Positions 19,688 to 28,407 of a stretch of 64,000 nt of DNA are shown piece after piece (the stretch's first letter is position 1; each line of letters begins with the position of its first letter). The notes below the pieces were generated by a model, which saw only the letters and a program-made list of their open reading frames with translations, ran no database searches and had not been told where the DNA came from. A program made the translations under genes and the position numbers. The DNA comes from Candidatus Andeanibacterium colombiense (GTDB lineage: Bacteria > Pseudomonadota > Alphaproteobacteria > Sphingomonadales > Sphingomonadaceae), in NCBI GenBank assembly GCA_029202985.1, contig CP119316.1, positions 2,715,001-2,779,000 of the forward strand, in the 5' to 3' direction.

Positions 19688-22183
19688 ATGAACCGCTCCG
19701 CCATCAAGATTACGGCCTCGCTCACAGCGCTGGCCTTCGCGCAATTCGCGACCGGCGCCTCCGCTGCCGAAGCCATCGCGCAGGACCTCGTCAAGACCTC
19801 GACCGCCGCGGCCGATGCGGCCGCCGACGGCGCTGCGGCAGAAGACGCTTCGAGCCAGACCGGCGCGTTCAGCGAAATCATCGTCAGCGCGACCAAGCGC
19901 GACACCGACTTGCAGAAGACCCCGATCGCGATCTCGGTCGTCGATCCGCAGATCATCGCCGACCGCCACATCCAGAGCCTGCTCGACCTCGGCGACGGCG
20001 CCGCGCCTTCGCTGCGCGTCGCGACCTTCGAAGCGCGCCAATCGGCGCTGACCGTCGGCATCCGCGGCATCGTGCCGTTCGACGCCAATCAGACCGCCCG
20101 CGACCAAGGCGTCGGCGTTTATATCGACGGCGTCTATCTCGGTCGCCAGCAGGGCCTCAACGCCGCGCTGTTCGACGTTCAGCGCATCGAAGTGCTGCGC
20201 GGCCCGCAAGGCACGCTGTTCGGCCGCAACACCGAAGGCGGCGCGGTCAGCATCGTGACCAAGGACCCTACCGGCGAATTCGGCGGCCGCCTGGTCGGCG
20301 GCATCGGCAACTACGGCAGCTACAACACCGAAGCCCACATCAACCTGCCGGAATTCGCCAACATCTCAATCAAGGTCGATGGCCTGATCCAGCATCAGGA
20401 CGCGACCACCAAGAACCCGATGGAAGGCCAATACGGCTGGAACTACTACAACCGCGTCGGCGGCCGCATCACCGCCAAGTGGGCCCCGACCGACGATTTC
20501 AGCGCGACCGTTTCCTATGACAAGGCCAAGGACGAGAATACTCCGTTCTACAGCCAGCTGATCAACTACAACCCGAACGGCTTGCGGGTCGGCACCTACG
20601 TTGGCACCACCCTGACTTGCACTGGCCCCGGCACGGGCTGCATCGCTCCGCTTGCCGACCTGGTCGAAGTCAGCGGCAACAAGCGCATGAAAGAGGCCGA
20701 CATGGGCGTCGTCCAGCAGCTCAGCGTCGACAAGACGCAGGGCGTGTCGGGCAAGCTCGAATATCAGGTCAGCGACGCCATCCTGCTGCGCTCGATTACT
20801 GCCTACCGCGAAGTCGATACCTTCCAGTATGACGGTTCGGCCGGCGCTCACCGTTCGGCCTTCGCTCCCAACGGTGCCTTCGGCCGCTACAGCCTGTCGC
20901 ACCTGTGGGAACACCAGTTCAGCCAGGAACTGCAGATCGTCGGCAGCATGCCGCAGCTCGACTGGGTCGTCGGCGGCTATTACTTCGACGAGCGGGCTCA
21001 GGAAGAGGCCGCTACGCCTAACCCGCTGAAGTGGAATGCCGACGGCACCGCCTACTCGGTCGTCAGCGCAATCCGCCCGAACCCGGCTGCCGATCCGACG
21101 TCGAGCAACCAGGGCTGGGCCAGCGTCGATGACTGGTTCAAGCAGCGCGGCAGCTATGCCGATACCAAGAGCCTTGCGGCATTCGGCCAGGCGACCTTCA
21201 CTCCGGATGGTTTCGACATACTGCACCTGACCGTCGGCGGTCGCTACACGCATGATACGCGTGACGGCGTTCTCTACATGGTCTCGGGCAAGGACACGAA
21301 CTGGACGCTCGACTATTCGGCAAACCGCTTCGACCCGATGGCAACCCTGGCGCTCGACGTTACGCCTGACATCAATCTTTACGCGAAATATTCGACCGGT
21401 TACCGCGCTGGTGGTGCCAACACCCGCTCGAGCAACTTCCAGCCGTTCGGAGCCGAAACGGTCCGCGCCTACGAAGCGGGCGCCAAGATGTCGCTGCTCG
21501 ACGATCACGTGCGCATCAACCTTGCCGCCTACATGATGGATCGCAAGGGCACGCAGATCGATTTCGACAACGTCGATACCGTGCAGTTCCTCCCGGGTTG
21601 CACCGTGACGCCGCAGAACGATTGCAAGAACCCGACCTACGGCCTGCATACCGAGAACACGGCCAATGCGCCGGGCACGTCCAAGATCAAGGGTTTCGAG
21701 GCCGAGGTAACCGCCAAGCCGATCCGCGACGTGACGATCGGCGTTTCCTACGCCTATACCCACTCGGAGATCCCGGCGACCGACAACCCGAACACACCTC
21801 TGGTGGTTGACCCGACCCAGGTGTTCGTGGTGTTCACGCCGAAGCACGCCGTGTCGGGCTTCCTCGATTACGCAACCGAGATCGCGGACAACGGCACCAG
21901 CGTTCGCTTCCACGTCGATGCCAACTATGCCGGCCCGCAGTACAGCTTCCAGGCTGAAAACGTGCTGACGGAATCGAGCTTCATCGTGAACGGCCGCTTC
22001 GCGCTGACCGATATTCCGATGACCGACGGCGGCACCCACCTGACGGTGGCGGTGTGGGCACGCAACCTGCTCAACGAAGACCACATCTATCGCCTGTCGA
22101 ATGCCAACGCCAACACCATCGGCGCTTATGGCAACTTCAACCCGCCACGGACCTTCGGGGTTGAGGCGACCATCGAATTCTGA
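19688..22183 (+). CDS. TonB-dependent receptor, Pho-box controlled
   Basis: An 831-aa outer-membrane receptor. Signal peptide about 1-26 (ASA|AE), short linker, plug from about 63 (IIVSATKRDTDLQKTPIAI, a classic sphingomonad TonB-receptor start) through VEVLRGPQGTLFGRNTEGGAV, and a 22-strand-type barrel ending in EATIEF with C-terminal Phe. Type is the FecA/BtuB-like family lacking the Ig domain seen in the receptor at 11703. The upstream Pho box implies induction under phosphate limitation and a phosphorus-containing ligand, by inference. Confidence 0.92.
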   Translation: MNRSAIKITASLTALAFAQFATGASAAEAIAQDLVKTSTAAADAAADGAAAEDASSQTGAFSEIIVSATKRDTDLQKTPIAISVVDPQIIADRHIQSLLDLGDGAAPSLRVATFEARQSALTVGIRGIVPFDANQTARDQGVGVYIDGVYLGRQQGLNAALFDVQRIEVLRGPQGTLFGRNTEGGAVSIVTKDPTGEFGGRLVGGIGNYGSYNTEAHINLPEFANISIKVDGLIQHQDATTKNPMEGQYGWNYYNRVGGRITAKWAPTDDFSATVSYDKAKDENTPFYSQLINYNPNGLRVGTYVGTTLTCTGPGTGCIAPLADLVEVSGNKRMKEADMGVVQQLSVDKTQGVSGKLEYQVSDAILLRSITAYREVDTFQYDGSAGAHRSAFAPNGAFGRYSLSHLWEHQFSQELQIVGSMPQLDWVVGGYYFDERAQEEAATPNPLKWNADGTAYSVVSAIRPNPAADPTSSNQGWASVDDWFKQRGSYADTKSLAAFGQATFTPDGFDILHLTVGGRYTHDTRDGVLYMVSGKDTNWTLDYSANRFDPMATLALDVTPDINLYAKYSTGYRAGGANTRSSNFQPFGAETVRAYEAGAKMSLLDDHVRINLAAYMMDRKGTQIDFDNVDTVQFLPGCTVTPQNDCKNPTYGLHTENTANAPGTSKIKGFEAEVTAKPIRDVTIGVSYAYTHSEIPATDNPNTPLVVDPTQVFVVFTPKHAVSGFLDYATEIADNGTSVRFHVDANYAGPQYSFQAENVLTESSFIVNGRFALTDIPMTDGGTHLTVAVWARNLLNEDHIYRLSNANANTIGAYGNFNPPRTFGVEATIEF

Positions 22184-22231
22184 TCACGGCTCGCCCCTTT
22201 CGGGGGGCACCCTCCCAGAGCCACCCACTCT

Positions 22232-22268
22232 GCCCGGCCGCGAGCGCAAGCTCCGGCCGGGTATTTTT
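22232..22268 (+). terminator. Rho-independent terminator of the TonB receptor gene
   Basis: GCCCGGCC ... GGCCGGGT stem (about 30 nt in all) followed by ATTTTTTC, about 50 nt after the receptor stop. Confidence 0.88.
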
Positions 22269-22381
22269 TCGTATAATGCCAGGCGAGACAGCCGAACCCC
22301 TCCTGCACGCGGGAGGGAGGCGAGACTTACGAACGTAGTGAGTTGTCGCGGCGGGGTGGGCTGCGGCGTACGGGCAGCGCC

Positions 22382-23056
22382 TCAGGGAGCGTCGAGGACG
22401 TAGCCCATCGCGTGCACGGTGCGCAGCGGATTGCCGGCGCCGGAAGCGCGGAAGGCGCGGCGCAGGCGGCCGATCCACACGTCGACCGTGCGCGGGTCGA
22501 TCGGCGGGTCCTGCTTGCCGAGGCCTTCAATCATCTCCAGCCGCGAAAGCACCCGGTTGGGGTTCTCGGCGAGGAAGCGCAGCAGGCGGAATTCGTTCGG
22601 CCGCAGCGCGATCGGCTTTTCCTGCCAGCGCGCCTGCTGCGCGCCGAGATCGATCTTGAGCGCGCCGAGCTCGACCAGCTGGGTCGCATGGCGCTGCTGC
22701 TGGCGCGATTGCAGTGCCAGCACCCGGTCGAGCACTTTCTGCCGGTGGAGCGGGCCGACGATGTAATCGTCCGCCCCGGCGCGCAGTGCGCGGCGGCGGT
22801 CGTCCGGGTCGTCCTGTTCGAGCACCATCGTGATATGGGCGTCCTGCGTGCGCGGATCGGCGCGCAGGCGGCGGCACATCTCGAGGCCGGAGAGATCGGG
22901 CATCACCCAGTCGACGAAGGCCCACATCGGGCCTTCGACCAGTCGGCGTGGGCCCATTCCGTCCATCGCGTTGAAAGTAAAGGTCATTCCGCCATGGGCA
23001 AAAGGCTCCATGCCGTCGCCGGCCGGATCCGTCAGGAAGATGTTGACCAGTGCCAT
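22382..23056 (-). CDS. PhoB-like winged-helix response regulator with degenerate receiver
   Basis: A 224-aa OmpR/PhoB-type regulator. Receiver about 1-118: phosphoacceptor Asp49 is kept in FVDWVMPDLSG (close to PhoB), but the acidic pair is reduced to Thr-Asp (TDP, 9-11), the switch Thr is Leu79, and the conserved Lys is Gly101 (ADDYIVGPL). DNA-binding domain about 130-224: LRPNEFRLLRFLAENPNRVL and RTVDVWIGRLRRAF, strongly PhoB-like. ATG at 23056 follows CGGGGAA. No histidine kinase is adjacent. It may act without ordinary phosphorylation. Its place beside phosphate genes suggests, but does not prove, a Pho role. Confidence 0.85.
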   Translation of the reverse strand: MALVNIFLTDPAGDGMEPFAHGGMTFTFNAMDGMGPRRLVEGPMWAFVDWVMPDLSGLEMCRRLRADPRTQDAHITMVLEQDDPDDRRRALRAGADDYIVGPLHRQKVLDRVLALQSRQQQRHATQLVELGALKIDLGAQQARWQEKPIALRPNEFRLLRFLAENPNRVLSRLEMIEGLGKQDPPIDPRTVDVWIGRLRRAFRASGAGNPLRTVHAMGYVLDAP

Positions 23057-23107
23057 CGACGAAAATTCCCCGTTCGTGGCGAGGAACTGCCGCGTTCATG
23101 TGACTTG

Positions 23108-23138
23108 ATTATGACTACGGTTCGGATTTGGCCCGCAA
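23108..23138 (-). promoter_or_regulatory. Candidate promoter of the response regulator gene
   Basis: Read leftward: TTGCGG (23138-23133), 19-nt spacer, CATAAT (23113-23108), ending about 50 nt before the ATG. The -35-like box sits right at the end of the marR gene. Spacing is slightly long, so this is tentative. Confidence 0.3.
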
Positions 23139-23639
23139 TCAGTCGAGGCACCCTTTCGAGACCGCCCATAGCGCCCGGTCCGCCGCCTCGATATCGCTGT
23201 CGGAGACATGGTCCACCAGCGAGCCGATGAACTCCGAAATCGGCTTGCGCAGGCTCGCGAACAGAGTCCGCCCCTGGGCAGTCAGGGTGAACTGCGGACT
23301 GCGCTGGTCTTCCGGATTGTCGTGTCGCGCGACCAGCCCCTGCACGATCATGCGGGCGAGCGCGCGGCTGACTTCGGCCCGGTCGACCGCCGCGCCTTCG
23401 GCCAGCGAGCGCACCGTGCCCGGCTCGGCCAGGCCGAGCTGCGCGATGCAGCGCCATTGCGGCAGGGTCAGCGTCGAATGCCGTTTCAGGATTTCGACGA
23501 ATTTTCGGTCGAACAGCTTGGCCGTTACCGCCAGCCGGTATCCGAAATAGGACATCCCACCGAGCTGGAACGAGGGCGGGATATCCCCGTCCGCATGCGC
23601 CGTTGCGACGGCGTCAGCCGCTCTTTCCCCTCTACCCAT
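23139..23639 (-). CDS. MarR-family transcriptional regulator
   Basis: A 166-aa MarR-type winged-helix repressor. Core from about residue 30 (SYFGYRLAVTAKLFDRKF), recognition region PQWRCIAQLGLAEPGTVRSLAEGAAVDRAEVSRALARMIVQGLVAR, and wing DNPEDQRSPQFTLTAQGRTL. I chose the ATG at 23639 because GGGGGAC precedes it; a TTG at 23690 would overlap a putative operator. It is divergent from the aldehyde dehydrogenase of the aromatic operon and likely represses it until a phenolic or aldehyde ligand binds, as in many MarR-controlled aromatic pathways. Confidence 0.88.
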   Translation of the reverse strand: MGRGERAADAVATAHADGDIPPSFQLGGMSYFGYRLAVTAKLFDRKFVEILKRHSTLTLPQWRCIAQLGLAEPGTVRSLAEGAAVDRAEVSRALARMIVQGLVARHDNPEDQRSPQFTLTAQGRTLFASLRKPISEFIGSLVDHVSDSDIEAADRALWAVSKGCLD

Positions 23640-23678
23640 AAGTCCCCCGCTTCCGACTTGACTCGTTTCGCGACTTCC

Positions 23679-23690
23679 TTGAATAATCAA
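23679..23690. promoter_or_regulatory. Palindrome TTGAATAATCAA, candidate MarR operator
   Basis: A near-perfect 12-bp palindrome (TTGA-N4-TCAA) in the 98-bp gap between divergent marR and the aldehyde dehydrogenase gene, an AT-rich site in otherwise GC-rich DNA. MarR proteins usually bind such sites between themselves and their target operon. Confidence 0.45.
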
Positions 23691-23737
23691 TGAAACGGCG
23701 TGTCGGCAAGCATGACCGATACTATGGGAGAACTCGG

Positions 23738-25183
23738 ATGGCTACGCGCATCCTGTCGGTGCGCAATCCGCGCACCGGCCTGCCTGACCTGGAAATCGAA
23801 GTCGCGGACCGCGCGGCGGTGGCCGCGAAGGCCGCGAAACTGCGCGAAGGCCAGCGTAAATGGGCGGCGATGCCGGCGCAGGCGCGGGTCGGGGTGATGG
23901 GCCAATGGGCCGCGCTGATCGGCGGGAAATACCGCCAGGCGATCATCGACGCGGATTCGCACGATACCGGCTATTGCGAGATCAGCCGGATCGCGCCCGA
24001 CATGATGCTCGGGATCATCGGCGGGCTTTGCGCGAGCGCGCCGGCGCAATTGCAGGGCGCGCTGCGCGAAGGCGTCGCCCGCGCCAATCCCGATGTGCGC
24101 TTCACCACGCTGCTCAAGCCTTATGGCCTGGTCGGGATCATCAGCCCGTGGAACGCGCCGACCATGCTCTCGATGCTGCACGCGATCCCGCCGCTGTTCG
24201 CCGGCTGTGCGGTGCTGCTCAAGCCGTCCGAAGTCACTCCGCGCTTCACCGGCCCGCTGTTCGACAGCGTACGGGAGATACCGGACCTTGCGGCCGTGTT
24301 CGACTGCGTGCTCGGCGACGGTGAAACCGGGCAGGCCCTGGTCGAGGAAGCGGACTACATCTCCTTCACCGGCAGCGTTCCCAACGGGCGCAAGGTTGCC
24401 GCGGCCTGTGGCGCGCGGATGATCCCCTACGATGTCGAACTGGGCGGCAAGGACCCGCTGATCGTGATGAACGGGGCGGATCTCGACAAGGCCGTCTCGG
24501 CCACGATCCGCGGCGCGATCAGCGCGACCGGGCAGGTGTGCTTCTCGATCGAGCGAATCTATGTCGATGTGGCGATCCACGACGCATTCATCGCGAAGCT
24601 CAAGGCGCGCGCGCGGAAGATCGAGCTCAACCACCCAGATCCGATGGGCGGCCATATCGGGCCCTTCACCGGGCCGCACCAGGCGGCGATCGTTGCCGGG
24701 CATCTCGAAGACGCGGTGAGCAAGGGCGCGACGATCGTCGAGGGCGGACCGCCGTTCACAATCGACGGGGGCGATTACATGCGCCCGACGATCCTGACGG
24801 GGGTCCACCACGCTATGAAGATCATGCGCGAGGAAACCTTCGGGCCGTGCATGCCGGTGATGAAGTTCGACACGATCGAGGAAGCGATCCGGCTGGCGAA
24901 TGACACGGACTACGGTCTCTCCGCCGCGGTGATCGGGCCCGACGAGGAAACTGCCATGGCAGTCGGTGAGCGGATCAACGCCGGCAAGGTCAGCATCCAG
25001 GACACGTTCCTGACTTTCTTCGGCTCGGAGGCGAAGAACGACAGCTTCGGCTTTTCGGGCCTGCCGGGCCTGCGCCCCGACCTGACCCGCTATGTCCGCA
25101 AACAGGCGCTGCTGATCAATTCGGGCGAGCCGGTGTGCCTGACGCGCGAGGCGGTCAGCGCCGTCGACCAGGCAATGGGGTAA
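23738..25183 (+). CDS. NAD(P)-dependent aldehyde dehydrogenase (vanillin-type candidate)
   Basis: A 481-aa ALDH oxidising an aldehyde to the acid. Catalytic Cys268 in GQVCFS, Glu234 in ELGGKDP, Asn139 in SPWNAP, and NAD loop FTGSVPNGRK. ATG at 23738 follows GGGAGA by 8 nt; the extra upstream frame has no ribosome-binding site. First gene of the presumed operon running to the esterase. Because the third enzyme group resembles lignostilbene cleavage, which yields vanillin, a vanillin- or benzaldehyde-type substrate is plausible but inferred. Confidence 0.88.
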   Translation: MATRILSVRNPRTGLPDLEIEVADRAAVAAKAAKLREGQRKWAAMPAQARVGVMGQWAALIGGKYRQAIIDADSHDTGYCEISRIAPDMMLGIIGGLCASAPAQLQGALREGVARANPDVRFTTLLKPYGLVGIISPWNAPTMLSMLHAIPPLFAGCAVLLKPSEVTPRFTGPLFDSVREIPDLAAVFDCVLGDGETGQALVEEADYISFTGSVPNGRKVAAACGARMIPYDVELGGKDPLIVMNGADLDKAVSATIRGAISATGQVCFSIERIYVDVAIHDAFIAKLKARARKIELNHPDPMGGHIGPFTGPHQAAIVAGHLEDAVSKGATIVEGGPPFTIDGGDYMRPTILTGVHHAMKIMREETFGPCMPVMKFDTIEEAIRLANDTDYGLSAAVIGPDEETAMAVGERINAGKVSIQDTFLTFFGSEAKNDSFGFSGLPGLRPDLTRYVRKQALLINSGEPVCLTREAVSAVDQAMG

Positions 25184-25195
25184 ATATGTAGGCTT

Positions 25196-25283
25196 CGTCA
25201 TTGCGAGCGGAGCGAAGCAATCCAGGGCGCATTGCGTGACGCGCTGGATCGCCGCGGGGCTTCGCCCCCCGCAATGACGAAAG
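25196..25283. repeat. Intergenic palindromic repeat, family A copy 2
   Basis: CGTCATTGCGAGCGGAGCG ... GCAATCCAGGGCG ... GCAATGACGAAAG, 88 bp, same ends as copies at 7426 and 45461. It occupies most of the gap between the aldehyde dehydrogenase and carotenoid oxygenase genes. Confidence 0.9.
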
Positions 25284-25311
25284 AAAAGGCAGGATAAGGG
25301 AGAGCACCATC

Positions 25312-26772
25312 ATGGAAATCACCTTCCCGAACATCGATCTCTACCAGGACTGGGGCAAGCCGCTCCGGACCGAATCCAACGTCGAAGGGCTCGAACTGGT
25401 CGAAGGCCATCTGCCGGCCGAATTGCAGGGGACCTGGTATCGCGGCGGGGCCGACCGCCAATATCCGCCGATGACCGGCGACGACATCTTCATCGACGGC
25501 GAGGGGATGGTCCACATGCTCCGCTTCGAAGACGGCCACGTCACCTACCGCAGCCGCTGGGTCGAAACGCCCCGCTTCAAGCTGCAGCAGCAGCACCGCC
25601 GCAGCCTGTTCGGGAAATACCGCAACCGCTACACCGCCGATCCGCTGGCCGAGGGCACCAGCCCCGGCACCGCGAACACCAGCATGCTCTACCATGCCGG
25701 AAGACTGATGGTGCTCAAGGAGGACGATCTCCCGTTCGAGATCGACCCCGACACGCTCGAAACCGGACCGAAGACCGACCTTGGCGGGCAGGTTGGCGCA
25801 GTAAGCCTGTCGGCGCACCCGAAGGTCGACTGGGTCACCGGCGAGCTGCTGACCTATTCGTTCCAGGCCAAGGGCGACAGCACGAAAGACTTCGCGATCT
25901 ACATCTTCGACGCCGCGGGCAAGAAGGTGAACGAGGTCTGGTTCGAAGCGCCGTGGCCGGGCGTGGTCCACGATTTCGCGGTGACCGAGACGCATATCGT
26001 GGTGCCGTTCTTCCCGCTGATCACCCCCGACATCGAAGGGCTGAAGGAAGGCCGCACCTTCTACGAATGGCATGACGACAAGCCAACGATGGTCGCGGTG
26101 CTGCCGCGCTACGGCAAAGCGGAAGACATCCGCTGGTTCACCGGCCCGACCACCAGCGCCGGCCACATGATGAATGCGGTCACCGAAGGGACCAAGGTCC
26201 ATCTCGACGTTTGCCTCTACAACGGCAATTGCTTCACCTTCTTCAAGACGCCCGACGGGCGCGAGGTTCCGGGTGCGCCGCCGATCCTGACCCGCATGAC
26301 CTTCGACCTCGCGCGCAACGACATCGAGAGTCCGGGGGCTTACGAAACCCGTCCGCTGTGCCCGATCCCGTGCGAAATGCCGCGCACCGACGACCGCTGG
26401 CAGGGCCGCGACTACAGCCACGGCTGGACGCTGATCCGCGATCCCGAAACCGACAGCTCCACGATCGGCCGGATCAACGTCAAGACCGGCGAAATCGATA
26501 TGTGGCGCCACGGCCTGCCTTTGTCCTGCCAGGAAGCACAATTCGTTCCCCGCGCTCCGGACAGCAAAGAAGGCGATGGCTGGATCCTCTCGATCCTTAA
26601 CCGGCTGGACAAGGGGCATAGCGAGATCGCGGTGTTCGATGCGCTGGCAATCGCCAAGGGCCCGATAGCGCGGCTGCATCTGCCGGTGCGCATCCGCTCG
26701 ACCTTCCACGGCGTGTGGGTACCCGAGGAGGTGTTCGAAACCGGACGGTATCAGATGGAGGCAGTGGCGTGA
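25312..26772 (+). CDS. Carotenoid oxygenase family protein, lignostilbene dioxygenase-like
   Basis: A 486-aa seven-bladed propeller iron dioxygenase of the RPE65/CCD family, cleaving a C=C bond to two aldehydes. The four iron ligands are His169 (SAHPKVD), His220 (VVHDFAV), His285 (AGHMMNA) and His466 (TFHGVW). Tyr103 and Lys136 (VLKEDDLPFEID) have the spacing of the phenol-binding Tyr/Lys pair that I recall from lignostilbene dioxygenases of sphingomonads (LsdA), which favours a stilbene over a carotenoid substrate. No signal peptide. The stop overlaps the next gene start by 4 nt (GTGA). Confidence 0.87.
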   Translation: MEITFPNIDLYQDWGKPLRTESNVEGLELVEGHLPAELQGTWYRGGADRQYPPMTGDDIFIDGEGMVHMLRFEDGHVTYRSRWVETPRFKLQQQHRRSLFGKYRNRYTADPLAEGTSPGTANTSMLYHAGRLMVLKEDDLPFEIDPDTLETGPKTDLGGQVGAVSLSAHPKVDWVTGELLTYSFQAKGDSTKDFAIYIFDAAGKKVNEVWFEAPWPGVVHDFAVTETHIVVPFFPLITPDIEGLKEGRTFYEWHDDKPTMVAVLPRYGKAEDIRWFTGPTTSAGHMMNAVTEGTKVHLDVCLYNGNCFTFFKTPDGREVPGAPPILTRMTFDLARNDIESPGAYETRPLCPIPCEMPRTDDRWQGRDYSHGWTLIRDPETDSSTIGRINVKTGEIDMWRHGLPLSCQEAQFVPRAPDSKEGDGWILSILNRLDKGHSEIAVFDALAIAKGPIARLHLPVRIRSTFHGVWVPEEVFETGRYQMEAVA

Positions 26773-27305
26773 GCGACAATCCGTGGCCTGAGGGCGCGAT
26801 CCCGAAGACCATGCCCGCGCAGGATCGCGGCGACATCATGGAAACCTATGCCCGCTATGCCTGGGGCATAGACCTTGCCGATGGCGATCTGGCGCTAAGC
26901 TCCTTCGCGCGCGACGCGAGCTTCGACCATCTGTGGCAGGGCGAAGTGCGCGGCCATGCGGCGATCCTCGAGAACCTCAAGGAATTGTGGTATCACCGCC
27001 AGCACTGGTGGCTCGGGCGCCAGCACCTGTTCCAGCACTTCCTGATGACCCCGACCGCCGAAGGGGCGCGGGTCCGCTCGATGTTCCAGATCCTCCAGTT
27101 CAACATCGACTACGGGACGAACTTCGTGTTCGGCATCGGCACCCGCGATGATTTTCTCATCAAGGAAGACGGCGTGTGGGTGTTCAAGAAATTGCTGGTG
27201 AACGCGTGGCGCAGCCTCGAGGACGTGCCGTGGAAGGGCGATCTGCTGATGAAGGGCCGCCCGGCGATGACTTCGCCGAAGCATTCGCTGGATGACACGG
27301 AATGA
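26769..27305 (+). CDS. SnoaL-like/NTF2-fold protein
   Basis: A 178-aa protein of the SnoaL/NTF2-like cone fold. GTG start at 26769 overlaps the upstream stop. Features: IMETYARYAWGIDLADGDLALSSFARDASFDH at about 24-55, then a gated domain and a C-terminal WVFKKLLVNAWRSL. Such proteins are ring-hydroxylating dioxygenase small subunits, dehydratases, isomerases or binding proteins; no catalytic residue assigns one of these. The overlaps on both sides (GTGA and ATGA) tie it to the same pathway. Confidence 0.75.
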   Translation: MSDNPWPEGAIPKTMPAQDRGDIMETYARYAWGIDLADGDLALSSFARDASFDHLWQGEVRGHAAILENLKELWYHRQHWWLGRQHLFQHFLMTPTAEGARVRSMFQILQFNIDYGTNFVFGIGTRDDFLIKEDGVWVFKKLLVNAWRSLEDVPWKGDLLMKGRPAMTSPKHSLDDTE

Positions 27306-28405
27306 GAATAACCGCTGCCGTCTCCCGCGCAGGCGCTCCGGTGCCGGTGCTGGAGGAACTCGAACTCTCCGATTCGCGCGACGACGAGATCCTCGTTCGG
27401 GTGGTCGCGGCAGGGATTTGCCACACCGATCTCAATTCGCATGTCGGCCTCGGCATGCCGGTGCCCAAGCCGGCGGTGCTCGGCCATGAAGGTGCGGGCG
27501 TAGTCGAGAAGATCGGCAGCGCGGTTTCGCATCTGAAAATCGGCGACCGGGTGGTGATTTCGGGCGGCTCCTGTGGCAATTGCCCTTCGTGCCTTTCGGC
27601 CATGCCGAGCTATTGCCGCGAAGCGATGCCGCGCAGCTTCGGCGGCAGACGCAGTGACGGCAGCACCTCGCTCGCCAATGGCGACGAACAGGTCGCGAGC
27701 CATTTCTTTGCCCAGTCGAGCTTCGCGACCCATTGCGTCGCCAATGCGCGCGGCGCGGTGCCGATCCCCGAAGGTGTCCCGCTCGACGTGGTCGCGCCAA
27801 TGGGCTGCGGCGTGATCACCGGCGCGGGCGCGGTGATCGAGGAACTGCGGGTGCGCCCCGGCCAAAGCATCGTGGTGTTCGGGGTTGGCGGGGTCGGGCT
27901 CTCGGCGGTGATGGCGGCGCGGGTCGCGGGCGCCGCGACGATCGTCGCGGTCGACATGGTGCCCGGGCGCAATGAACTGGCATTGGAGCTCGGCGCGACC
28001 CACGCGATCGACGCCGGTGCGGGCGACTTCATCGAACGCTTCCGCGCGATCCTCCCGCACGGCGCCGACTACAGCTTCAACACGACCACCGCCGCCAGCG
28101 CCTTCGACGCGGCGGTGCAGGTGCTCGCGATGCAGGGCGTCGCCGGCTTCGTCACCCGCCCGCGCGAGCCGTGGACGCCCGACATGATGGCGCTGCTTGC
28201 GCATGGCCGCAGCGTGAAGGGGATCCTCGGCGGCAGCGCTTCGCCGCGGCTGTTCATCCCGAAGCTGGTCGAACTGTGGCGGCAGGGGCGCTTTCCGGTC
28301 GAGAAGATGATCGCGCGTTACGACTTCGCCGATTTCGGCCAGGCGTGGCACGATTGCGAAACAGCGGCGGTGATCAAGCCGGTGCTGATGGTGGGGGAAG
28401 AATAA
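27302..28405 (+). CDS. Zinc-dependent alcohol dehydrogenase (aryl-alcohol type)
   Basis: A 367-aa medium-chain dehydrogenase. Catalytic zinc ligands Cys40 (GICHTD), His62-Glu63 (GHEGAG) and the Cys in MGCGVITGAG; structural zinc Cys91, 94, 97 and 105; NAD fold VVFGVGGVGLSAVM. The layout matches class-III/benzyl-alcohol dehydrogenases such as XylB and coniferyl-alcohol enzymes. ATGA overlap with the SnoaL-like gene. Within the operon it would interconvert an aryl alcohol and the aldehyde used by the aldehyde dehydrogenase. Confidence 0.9.
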   Translation: MRITAAVSRAGAPVPVLEELELSDSRDDEILVRVVAAGICHTDLNSHVGLGMPVPKPAVLGHEGAGVVEKIGSAVSHLKIGDRVVISGGSCGNCPSCLSAMPSYCREAMPRSFGGRRSDGSTSLANGDEQVASHFFAQSSFATHCVANARGAVPIPEGVPLDVVAPMGCGVITGAGAVIEELRVRPGQSIVVFGVGGVGLSAVMAARVAGAATIVAVDMVPGRNELALELGATHAIDAGAGDFIERFRAILPHGADYSFNTTTAASAFDAAVQVLAMQGVAGFVTRPREPWTPDMMALLAHGRSVKGILGGSASPRLFIPKLVELWRQGRFPVEKMIARYDFADFGQAWHDCETAAVIKPVLMVGEE

Positions 28406-28407
28406 AT

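Noticed and set aside
23639..23690. TTG start at 23690 for MarR
   Set aside because: The ATG at 23639 has GGGGGAC upstream, and the extra segment overlaps a palindrome better read as an operator.
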